Part shown: positions 1-5,990 of the stretch, piece by piece
How positions within the stretch are numbered: position 1 is the first letter of the stretch
How the letters are laid out: each line of letters opens with the position of its first letter
Source: Anaerolineaceae bacterium
GTDB taxonomy: Bacteria > Chloroflexota > Anaerolineae > Anaerolineales > Anaerolineaceae
Length of the DNA: 6,452 bases
NCBI GenBank assembly: GCA_003542325.1
Contig: DPKV01000238.1
Location: forward strand, 1-6,452
Direction of reading: 5' to 3'
The notes under the pieces: generated by a model
Database searches by the model: none
Seen by the model: the letters and a program-made list of their open reading frames with translations, nothing else
What the model was told of the DNA's origin: nothing
Made by a program: the position numbers and the translations under genes

Positions 1-70
1 TCATCAGGTAACAGCCGGGTTTATCGGGCAGTGTATCCAGTATTTGCTGGATGTGATCGTTCCATTCCAT
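1..70 (-). CDS. uvrC: Excinuclease ABC subunit C, N-terminal fragment (partial at window edge)
   Basis: Reading the complementary strand from the ATG at 70-68 gives 23 codons with no stop, beginning MEWNDHIQQILDTLPDKPGC and continuing Y-L-M. 'LPxxPGxYLM' is the hallmark start of UvrC, the nuclease subunit of UvrABC nucleotide excision repair, which incises DNA on both sides of a lesion in the cytoplasm. The G19-C20-Y21 triplet is the 'GIY' half of the N-terminal GIY-YIG nuclease domain that makes the 3' incision; Y21 matches the catalytic tyrosine of the family. The 'YIG' half and all later domains (UVR motif, RNase H-like nuclease, HhH) lie outside the window. The gene is transcribed divergently from the PAS gene. 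No Shine-Dalgarno sequence precedes the ATG, but a TATAAT box lies 7 nt upstream, which fits a leaderless mRNA. The fragment is short, but the motif is distinctive. Confidence 0.88.
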   Translation of the reverse strand, partial: MEWNDHIQQILDTLPDKPGCYLM

Positions 71-77
71 AAGCGAA

Positions 78-105
78 ATTATACTTTCAGGTGCTTGGAT
101 GACTA
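78..105 (-). promoter_or_regulatory. Predicted uvrC promoter, probably giving a leaderless transcript
   Basis: On the minus strand a perfect TATAAT (-10) lies at 83-78. A weaker TAGTCA (-35, 4 of 6 consensus matches) lies at 105-100, with a 16-bp spacer. Only 7 nt separate the -10 box from the uvrC ATG at 70, so transcription should start at or within a base or so of the start codon. No purine-rich ribosome binding site is present upstream of the ATG, which agrees with leaderless translation. The -10 match is seen directly; its use as a promoter is inference. Confidence 0.5.
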
Positions 106-229
106 CCCTTGAATTTTACCCATTTTTTACCTGTAATTGGTAGAAAAATAACCCATCCTGATATAGTCTGGCATCTGCGCCCTTCTTCTATAGGAATTGC
201 AGTAAATTAAGAGTCCGGTATCGTTGATT

Positions 230-247
230 CATGTTAATATTCACATG
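230..247. repeat. Short inverted repeat (CATGT-8 nt-ACATG) upstream of the PAS gene
   Basis: CATGT at 230-234 and ACATG at 243-247 form 5-bp arms around an AT-rich 8-nt centre, 36 nt before the PAS gene start at 284. A TTGATT at 224-229 next to it could be a -35 element, but no good -10 hexamer follows at 16-18 bp. The repeat could be a small operator or simply chance in AT-rich intergenic sequence. The rest of 106-283 shows only T-rich and A-rich runs, including two neighbouring TTTTACC/TTTTTTACC copies at 114-130, and no other recognisable element. Confidence 0.2.
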
Positions 248-274
248 CTATTACTTTTATCCATAGGAAATATC

Positions 275-280
275 GGAGGA
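275..280 (+). promoter_or_regulatory. Ribosome binding site that fixes the PAS gene start
   Basis: GGAGGA sits 3 nt before the ATG at 284. It supports that start over the upstream in-frame TTG at 224, which has no Shine-Dalgarno sequence and would add 20 residues (MIHVNIHMLLLLSIGNIGGR) that do not belong to the PAS fold. Confidence 0.7.
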
Positions 281-283
281 AGA

Positions 284-628
284 ATGAAGGATACAGCCTG
301 GTTTCAAGGATTCCCGGGGGCGATCACGGTGACGGATGCAAAAGGGATCATCATGGCCATGAACGAGCAGGCGTCCCGGGCCTTCGAAAAAGAGGGAGGG
401 TATGACCTGATCAGCAAGAATGTTTTGGATTGTCATCCGGAACCTGCCCGATCAAAACTTGAAAATCTATTTAAAAGTCCGCGAAAAAACGTGTATACCA
501 TCCAGAAACATGGTAAGAAACGGCTGGTTTATCAGGCACCGTATTTCACCGACGGTCAATTTGCTGGATTGATCGAATTGGGGCTGGACCTTCCGGAGGA
601 AATACCTCATTTCAACCGGGATTTGTAA
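284..628 (+). CDS. Small stand-alone PAS domain protein
   Basis: The 114-residue protein is almost entirely one PAS fold. Residues 10-36 (FPGAITVTDAKGIIMAMNEQ followed by ASRAFEK) show the classic 'D-x-x-G-x-I-x-x-x-N-x-x-A' pattern. Residues 40-63 (YDLISKNVLDCHPEPARSKL and on) resemble the helical segment of PAS domains linked to DUF438-type proteins. Residues 70-103 (VYTIQKHGKKRLVYQAPYFT ... GLIELGLDLPEE) are the C-terminal beta strands, ending in a short 'PHFNRDL' tail. There is no signal peptide, membrane segment, histidine kinase, GGDEF or DNA-binding domain, so it is probably a cytoplasmic single-domain sensor or adaptor acting through a partner. C50 and H51 are possible cofactor or metal ligands, but no ligand can be assigned. 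The start is set by GGAGGA at 275-280. The nuclease gene follows 98 nt downstream on the same strand with no obvious terminator between, so the two may be co-transcribed. The PAS assignment is firm; the function is unknown. Confidence 0.8.
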   Translation: MKDTAWFQGFPGAITVTDAKGIIMAMNEQASRAFEKEGGYDLISKNVLDCHPEPARSKLENLFKSPRKNVYTIQKHGKKRLVYQAPYFTDGQFAGLIELGLDLPEEIPHFNRDL

Positions 629-712
629 TTTTCTGATATTTTAAGATTGAGTTTATTTATGTAGAAGCCTTTCTTATGCTAAGATGGAAATGTTCCCTAA
701 ACCTATTTTCTC

Positions 713-720
713 AAGGAGGA
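713..720 (+). promoter_or_regulatory. Strong ribosome binding site that fixes the nuclease start
   Basis: AAGGAGGA lies 6 nt before the ATG at 727, an almost ideal Shine-Dalgarno and spacing. It selects 727 over the in-frame ATG at 676, whose 17 extra codons would actually encode this RBS and would place a non-hydrophobic stretch before the signal peptide. Confidence 0.85.
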
Positions 721-726
721 AGTTTG

Positions 727-3700
727 ATGGTTCGCACAAGATTATTCAATCTGGTGTTGATATTTGTGATGGCGTTCGGTGCATTGGGGCTCACTACTCA
801 AAAGGCCGAAGCGGCAGCCAGTACCCTGTTCTTCTCAGAGTACATTGAAGGTTCCAGTTATAACAAAGCGCTGGAAATCTACAATGGCACCGGAGCAGCA
901 GTGGACCTGACAGCCGAGAATTATGAGATAAGAATCTATTTCAATGGAAATGCGACTGTCGGCAAAACTGTTGCCTTGACTGGCACATTGGCTAGTGGAG
1001 ATGTTTATGTGGTCGCCGATAGCAAGGCAGATCCCGTTATTTTAGCTCAAGCTGATTCATCTGGCACCACAAATTACTTCAATGGCGATGATGCCATTGA
1101 ATTGGTTAAAGATGGTGTTGTGATCGATTCGATTGGCCAGGTTGGGTTTGATCCCGGATCCCAATGGGGAGCGGACCTTATCAGCACAGCGGACAATACC
1201 CTTAGGCGACTGCCCGATATTTGCCAGGGAGACCCTGACAGCAGTGATGCCTTTGATCCCGCAGTCGAATGGGAAGGCTTCGCCCAGGATACTTTTGATG
1301 GTTTGGGCAGTCATACCGCCAATTGTGGGGTGGCCGTTGAACCGACGGAACCAAAAATCAATGAATATTCGGCCAACACAGTGGGTAGCGATGATGTTGA
1401 ATATATTGAGGTAATCGGAGACACCGATACGGATTATTCAGCCTATACTCTGCTTGAAATCGAGGGGGATGGTTCAGGCAGCGGTTATATTGACGGTGTA
1501 TTCTCGGTTGGCACCACGGGAAGCAATGGCTTTTATTTGGCAGGTCTAGCGAATGGTGACCTTGAAAATGGATCAGTTTCCCTGCTCTTGGTTAAGAACT
1601 TCACCGGTGCGGAAGGCAATGATATTGATACAGATAATGATGGTGTGATCGATTTTGCACCCTGGGATGAGATTGCGGATTCAGTTGCTATCAGTGATGG
1701 CGGTTCATCAGATCATCATTACGGTACCCCGGTTCTTTATCCTTATTACGATGGCTTTGCCTATGGCCCGGGTGGCGCTTCCCGCATCCCGGATGGGTAT
1801 GATACGGAATCGGTTACGGATTGGGTCCGGAACGATTTTGATCTGGGCGGTATCCCGGGTTTTACCGGCTCACTGGCTGACGGTGAAGCCTATAACACTC
1901 CAGGCACGCCCAATATGATTTATGTATCACCGGAGATGTGCGGCGATGCCTATACACCCATCTATGAAATTCAGGGCAGTGGGATGGAATCACCCCTGGT
2001 CGGTTCAGAAGTAGCCACTGAGGGGATTGTGGTCGGCGACTTCCAGGAGGGCGGGAAGAACGGCGTTTACATCCAGACAATTACTGGCGATGGCGACCCG
2101 ACGACTTCGGATGGCGTGTTTGTTTATGCGCCTGGGATTGAAGAGCTTTATACCGGTGATTACGTGCGGGTGCGCGGGATTGTAAAAGAATATAATGGCC
2201 TGACGGAGATCGGTTCAGTCAGCCAGGTTTGGGTCTGTGCGATTGAGCAAGAACTGCCGGAACCCACAGTAGTTACCCTGCCCGTCAATGGCCTCTCGGA
2301 TTATGAGGCGTTTGAAGGCATGCGGGTCATTTTCCCGCAGAGTTTGGTCATTTCCGAGTATTTCAACTTTGACCGGTATGGCGAGATCATGTTGACATCC
2401 ACACGGCATCTGACCCCTACTGCGGAATTTGAACCCGGTTCACCTGAAGCCCTGGCGGCTGCGCAGGCTTACCTGTTGGACAGCATCACTTTAGATGACG
2501 GCCGGACCAATCAGAATCCGGATCCCGCCATACATCCTAATGGGTATATCTTCGATCTTAACAACCTCTTCCGGGGTGGTGATCTGGTGACCAATATGAT
2601 TGGGGTTATGGATTACAGCTATGACCTTTACAGGATCCAACCCACACATTACGGGGACTATACACCCGTCAATTCTCGCACAACGGCTCCCGAAATTGCA
2701 GACGGCGACTTAAAGATTGCCAGCCTGAATGTGTTAAATTACTTTACAACGATTGACGCCGGAACTGGAAGCTGGATCTGTAGCCCCTCAGGTGATATGG
2801 AATGCCGTGGAGCGGATAACGCTGATGAACTGGCCCGGCAGAGAGCAAAGATCATTTCTGCGCTGGTTGGCCTGGACGCGGATGTTATCGGTCTGATCGA
2901 GATCGAGAATGACCGACCGGGCATGACACCGGATTATGCGGTGGCTGACCTGGTGGCGGGAATAAACGAACTCCTCGGTGCAGGAATGTATGATTATGTG
3001 CCTACCGGAGCGATTGGAACCGATGCAATCAAGACAGCCTTGATCTACAAGCCGGCAGCAGTGACACCGATTGGCAGCCCGGCTGTTCTGGATTCGACCT
3101 TTGACCCGTTGTTCCTGGATACGTATAACCGGCCCGTTCTGGCAATGACCTTTATGGATAACTTCAGTGAACAGGGCTTTACGGTTGCTGTCAACCACCT
3201 GAAATCCAAAGGCTCATCCTGTGCGGATATCGGCGATCCGGATTTGGGAGGTAGTGTGGGAGGATGTAACCTCACCCGGACAAATGCAGCCATGGTTGAA
3301 GTGGACTGGCTTGCCACCGACCCAACAGGGACCGGTGTGGATAACTTTATCTTAATCGGTGATTTCAACGCTTATGATAAAGAAGACCCGATCGATGCGA
3401 TCAAAGCCGGTGCAGATGATATTCCTGGAACAGCGGATGATTTTGTGGATTTGCTCTTCGAGATGCAGGGAGAAGGTGCCTACAGTTATGTCTATGATGG
3501 CCAGATCGGTTATCTGGACTATGCCTTAGCCAACCTGAACTTTGCCCAATTCATCACCGATGCGAACACCTGGCATATCAACGCGGATGAACCGGACATC
3601 ATTGACTATGACACCAGCTATAAGCAGGACGCACAGGATGCAATTTACGCTCCTGATGCTTATCGTGCCAGCGATCACGATCCTGTGATCGTCTCATTCA

Positions 3701-4095
3701 CCTTTGATTACACGATTGTTGATCTCGATATCAAGCCTGGAAGCTGCGAGAACCCCTTCAATGTCAGGACAAAGGGTGTCCTCCCCGTGGCAATTTTAGG
3801 CAGTGCGGCATTTGATGTCACCCAAATCGACCCTGCAACGGTCGTCCTGGCCGGCGTCCCGGCTTCACATTGGAGCTTTGAGGATGTTTCATCAGGGATG
3901 GATTGCGCAGTTGGCGGGGATGGCTATTTGGACCTCGTCCTCCAATTCGACGCTGAAACCCTGCTGGCAGTGATTGGCGAAGTCGCTGATGGCGATATGG
4001 CCACCCTGAAGCTGGTGGGCTACCTGTTCCCCGATTACGGGGGGACTCCTGTGATCGGCTTTGACAATGTGATGATGCAGGTGAAAGGGAAGTAA
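727..4095 (+). CDS. Secreted multidomain nuclease (LTD-LTD-OB-fold-EEP; ExeM/NucH-like)
   Basis: This 1122-residue exported protein probably hydrolyses extracellular nucleic acid. Residues 1-31 are a Sec signal peptide: a basic start (MVRTR), a hydrophobic core, then QKAEAAA with likely cleavage after A29 or A31. Residues 32-198 form a lamin-tail-like domain of the type fused to nucleases (FFSEYIEGSSYNKALEIYNG; FNGDDAIEL; WGADL...TLRR). Residues 209-397 look like a second one (INEYSANTVGSDDVEYIEVI) and carry a Ca-binding-like DIDTDNDGVID at 299-309. Residues 409-655 resemble the YhcR/ExeM OB-fold region. The EEP catalytic domain spans 661-995, with conserved elements LKIASLNVLNYF (N668), LIEIEN (E725), NHLKSKG (N823, H824), GDFNAY (D879, N881), YLDYAL (D931) and SDHDP (D983, H984). 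These are the Mg-dependent catalytic residues of the DNase I-like superfamily, and all are present. Residues 997-1120 are a DIKPG...VLPVAILG accessory domain seen in many secreted proteins. There is no LPXTG motif or C-terminal membrane helix, so release from the cell is likely. Whether it prefers DNA or RNA, and endo or exo cleavage, is not readable here. An intrinsic terminator follows the gene. Confidence 0.88.
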   Translation: MVRTRLFNLVLIFVMAFGALGLTTQKAEAAASTLFFSEYIEGSSYNKALEIYNGTGAAVDLTAENYEIRIYFNGNATVGKTVALTGTLASGDVYVVADSKADPVILAQADSSGTTNYFNGDDAIELVKDGVVIDSIGQVGFDPGSQWGADLISTADNTLRRLPDICQGDPDSSDAFDPAVEWEGFAQDTFDGLGSHTANCGVAVEPTEPKINEYSANTVGSDDVEYIEVIGDTDTDYSAYTLLEIEGDGSGSGYIDGVFSVGTTGSNGFYLAGLANGDLENGSVSLLLVKNFTGAEGNDIDTDNDGVIDFAPWDEIADSVAISDGGSSDHHYGTPVLYPYYDGFAYGPGGASRIPDGYDTESVTDWVRNDFDLGGIPGFTGSLADGEAYNTPGTPNMIYVSPEMCGDAYTPIYEIQGSGMESPLVGSEVATEGIVVGDFQEGGKNGVYIQTITGDGDPTTSDGVFVYAPGIEELYTGDYVRVRGIVKEYNGLTEIGSVSQVWVCAIEQELPEPTVVTLPVNGLSDYEAFEGMRVIFPQSLVISEYFNFDRYGEIMLTSTRHLTPTAEFEPGSPEALAAAQAYLLDSITLDDGRTNQNPDPAIHPNGYIFDLNNLFRGGDLVTNMIGVMDYSYDLYRIQPTHYGDYTPVNSRTTAPEIADGDLKIASLNVLNYFTTIDAGTGSWICSPSGDMECRGADNADELARQRAKIISALVGLDADVIGLIEIENDRPGMTPDYAVADLVAGINELLGAGMYDYVPTGAIGTDAIKTALIYKPAAVTPIGSPAVLDSTFDPLFLDTYNRPVLAMTFMDNFSEQGFTVAVNHLKSKGSSCADIGDPDLGGSVGGCNLTRTNAAMVEVDWLATDPTGTGVDNFILIGDFNAYDKEDPIDAIKAGADDIPGTADDFVDLLFEMQGEGAYSYVYDGQIGYLDYALANLNFAQFITDANTWHINADEPDIIDYDTSYKQDAQDAIYAPDAYRASDHDPVIVSFTFDYTIVDLDIKPGSCENPFNVRTKGVLPVAILGSAAFDVTQIDPATVVLAGVPASHWSFEDVSSGMDCAVGGDGYLDLVLQFDAETLLAVIGEVADGDMATLKLVGYLFPDYGGTPVIGFDNVMMQVKGK

Positions 4096-4117
4096 ACCGT
4101 TACTAATCCCCGGCGAA

Positions 4118-4133
4118 TCCTCATAATTGAGGA
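4118..4133 (+). other. Small hairpin in the nuclease 3' untranslated region
   Basis: TCCTCA (4118-4123) and TGAGGA (4128-4133) can pair as a 6-bp stem closed by a TAAT tetraloop, 22 nt after the nuclease stop codon. No U-run follows, so it is not a terminator by itself. It may stabilise the transcript end, or may be chance. Confidence 0.3.
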
Positions 4134-4163
4134 GAGACTGGGAAAAGAAATAACCCTATATTT

Positions 4164-4198
4164 AGGGAGATGCCGAAATGCATCTCCCTTATTATTTG
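4164..4198 (+). terminator. Rho-independent terminator after the nuclease gene
   Basis: AGGGAGATGC (4164-4173) and GCATCTCCCT (4180-4189) form a perfect 10-bp stem around the 6-nt loop CGAAAT. The stem is followed by the T-rich stretch TATTATTTG. It lies 68 nt past the nuclease stop codon and ends the PAS/nuclease transcription unit before mutL. On the opposite strand the stem is followed by AAATATAGGG, so it is best read as a plus-strand terminator only. The T tract is interrupted by two A residues, which may make it less than fully efficient. Confidence 0.8.
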
Positions 4199-4220
4199 TG
4201 CGGGTTGTGTAGGTTATAAT
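4192..4220 (+). promoter_or_regulatory. Predicted mutL promoter
   Basis: A perfect TATAAT lies at 4215-4220, 16 nt before the mutL ATG, which predicts a start near 4227 and a leader of only about 10 nt. The -35 position (TTATTT, 4192-4197, 17-bp spacer) is poor and falls in the T tail of the preceding terminator. The -10 box is seen directly and promoter activity is inferred. Its place right after a terminator supports independent transcription of mutL. Confidence 0.5.
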
Positions 4221-4227
4221 TCAATGC

Positions 4228-4233
4228 AGAGGA
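4228..4233 (+). promoter_or_regulatory. Ribosome binding site of mutL
   Basis: AGAGGA, with the core GAGG at 4229-4232, lies 4 nt before the ATG at 4237. It nearly abuts the predicted transcription start, so the whole leader would consist of little more than this site. The spacing is slightly tight but workable. Confidence 0.55.
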
Positions 4234-4236
4234 AAT

Positions 4237-5982
4237 ATGCCTATTCGGATCCTGCCAGACCATATCGCTTCCCAAATCGCCGCCGGTGAGGTCATTGAAC
4301 GCCCCGCTTCTGTGGTCAAGGAATTGATTGAAAACGCCCTGGACGCGCACAGCGATGTCATCACGATCGAGGTTCATAGCGCAGGGAAAAGGTTGATTTC
4401 GGTGACGGATAACGGTACGGGAATCCCCGAGGACGAGTTGGGGTTGGCCGTATCCAGGCACGCGACCAGCAAGCTGGCTCGGGCTGAGGATTTGTTCCGG
4501 ATTGAGACTCTCGGGTTTCGAGGGGAAGCCCTGGCATCGATTGGGTCCGTATCACGAATGTCCGTCGAATCCCGAATTGCCGAAGCGGAATCCGGGGCAC
4601 AATTAAAAGTGGACGGGGGAAAACTTGGAAAACCGGAACCGGTAGGCGTGCCTATCGGTACCCGGATCACGGTTGCGGATTTGTTCTACAATGTCCCCGC
4701 CCGGCTCAAATTTTTAAAGAGTGACAACACTGAACGACGGCACATTGAAGGCCTGGTCACGCGATACGCCCTGGCTTATCCCAATGTGCGCTGGTCACTG
4801 GTTGTGGATGGGAAAGTTTCTGTTCAAACCTCCGGCAACGGCGACCGACGGGAAGTCTTATCAAGCCTTTATGGCGTGGAGACCGCCAAACAGATGTTAT
4901 CGGTGGAATTCAGGGAAGGGGAATACCAAATCCGCGGTTTCATCAGCCCGATTTCTCTGACCCGGTCGAACCGGAATGAGATCACCGTATTTGTCAACGG
5001 ACGCTGGGTGAAGGATACGGCGGTGACAGCGGCAATCATTCGCGCTTATCACACTTTGCTGATGGTAGGGCGGTACCCGATTGCTGTGTTGTTCCTTGAA
5101 ATGCCGTCTGAGTCGGTGGACGTGAATGTCCACCCGGCCAAGGCGGAAGTCCGGTTCAGAGAAAACGACCTGGTCTTTTCCAGAGTCCAGCGATCTGTGC
5201 GCCGGGCTTTGCTGGCGCATTCCCCGGTTCCCGACCTGCACCCACGACAATTATGGGGTTCACACCAGGAATCGTTGCCTGAAAACCCCAGCCTTTCCTG
5301 GGGGATGGCAGCGAAAAGTAAAGCCGACAACCCCGATGGCGCTCCGGCCAGCCAACCCCAGGTTTCGCTGCATACCGGCGTGGATGCCGGTGACCGGCTG
5401 CCACTCCTGCGGTTGGTGGGGCAGGTGGCGGCGACCTACCTGATCGCTGAAGGCCCGGATGGGTTGTATTTAATTGACCAGCACGCAGCCCACGAAAGGA
5501 TTTTGTTCGAGCAGCTTATGGCGCAGCAGGAGCAGAAACGTATCCCAGCTCAAACACTGCTTGAGCCGGCGACTATAACGCTGCCGCCTGAAAAATCCCG
5601 CCTGCTGGAAGAACAACTTCCCGTTCTTGGGGAACTGGGATTCCAAATTGAATCCTTTGGCCCCAATACATTCTCTGTGCGGGCGATTCCCGCATTGATT
5701 GTGGGCGGCGACCCGGAAGCGGCGATTAATGTCCTGGTAGAGGACTTTGAAGAAGATGAGACGCCGCTTGCCGCAGCCATTGAAGCCAGGATCACTGCCC
5801 GCATCTGCAAGCGTATGGCGGTTAAGGGTGGACAGATCCTCTCTCCCGAAGAGCAGACGGCACTTCTGCGGAATCTGGAAAACTGTCAATCTCCACGGAC
5901 TTGCCCGCACGGGCGGCCAACCATGATCCATCTGTCTGCGGATTTGCTGGAAAGGCAATTCGGCCGGCGGGGTGCAAGGTAG
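4237..5982 (+). CDS. mutL: DNA mismatch repair protein MutL (endonuclease-type)
   Basis: This 581-residue protein is complete and of normal MutL length. The N-terminal GHKL ATPase has ELIENALDA (E29 catalytic, N33 Mg ligand), DNGTGIP (58-64), HATSKL (75-80) and GFRGEAL (93-99). The transducer domain ends with VNVHPAKAEVRF, whose K302 matches the ATP-contacting lysine of the family. A proline- and serine-containing linker runs from about 335 to 388. The C-terminal dimerisation/nuclease domain carries DQHAAHERILFE (414-425; DQHA-x2-E-x4-E), ICKRMAVKGG (523-532) and CPHGRP (556-561). This is the metal-binding set of nicking MutL proteins found in bacteria that lack MutH. QTLLEP (439-444) fits the QxxLxP sliding-clamp-binding motif. 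MutL links MutS mismatch recognition to strand nicking and excision. mutS is not in the window. The gene begins after a terminator with its own TATAAT box, and a kinase gene follows 8 nt downstream. Confidence 0.97.
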   Translation: MPIRILPDHIASQIAAGEVIERPASVVKELIENALDAHSDVITIEVHSAGKRLISVTDNGTGIPEDELGLAVSRHATSKLARAEDLFRIETLGFRGEALASIGSVSRMSVESRIAEAESGAQLKVDGGKLGKPEPVGVPIGTRITVADLFYNVPARLKFLKSDNTERRHIEGLVTRYALAYPNVRWSLVVDGKVSVQTSGNGDRREVLSSLYGVETAKQMLSVEFREGEYQIRGFISPISLTRSNRNEITVFVNGRWVKDTAVTAAIIRAYHTLLMVGRYPIAVLFLEMPSESVDVNVHPAKAEVRFRENDLVFSRVQRSVRRALLAHSPVPDLHPRQLWGSHQESLPENPSLSWGMAAKSKADNPDGAPASQPQVSLHTGVDAGDRLPLLRLVGQVAATYLIAEGPDGLYLIDQHAAHERILFEQLMAQQEQKRIPAQTLLEPATITLPPEKSRLLEEQLPVLGELGFQIESFGPNTFSVRAIPALIVGGDPEAAINVLVEDFEEDETPLAAAIEARITARICKRMAVKGGQILSPEEQTALLRNLENCQSPRTCPHGRPTMIHLSADLLERQFGRRGAR

Positions 5983-5990
5983 GGGGGGAG
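5981..5990 (+). promoter_or_regulatory. G-rich ribosome binding site overlapping the mutL stop codon
   Basis: AGGGGGGGAG runs from the second base of the mutL TAG stop to the base before the kinase ATG at 5991. It contains a run of seven G (5982-5988). It can pair with the anti-Shine-Dalgarno in more than one register, and it abuts the start codon. This arrangement suits translational coupling to mutL. Confidence 0.55.

Noticed and set aside
114..130. Direct repeat TTTTACC / TTTTTTACC
   Set aside because: There are only two short T-rich copies with no further units. It is too simple to support a regulatory or CRISPR-like element.
224..283. An N-terminal extension of the PAS protein from a TTG at 224
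   Set aside because: No ribosome binding site precedes the TTG, the 20 added residues do not fit the PAS fold, and GGAGGA correctly spaced before ATG 284 gives a better start.
676..726. An upstream ATG start for the nuclease
   Set aside because: The 17 extra codons overlap the near-perfect AAGGAGGA site at 713-720. Starting at 727 gives a clean signal peptide.
629..726. A promoter for the nuclease, such as TTTATT (652-657) with TATGCT (675-680)
   Set aside because: The spacing is right at 17 bp, but both hexamers match the consensus poorly in an AT-rich stretch, so it was not listed as a feature.
2788..3368. Two minus-strand open frames of 136 and 107 residues inside the nuclease gene
   Set aside because: They lie opposite the catalytic domain, whose plus-strand reading has every family motif. 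Their translations have no recognisable domain, and no start signal was seen.
5470..5958. A 162-residue minus-strand open frame inside mutL
   Set aside because: It overlaps the conserved MutL endonuclease domain on the other strand, and its translation shows no recognisable motif. It looks like a shadow of the coding frame.
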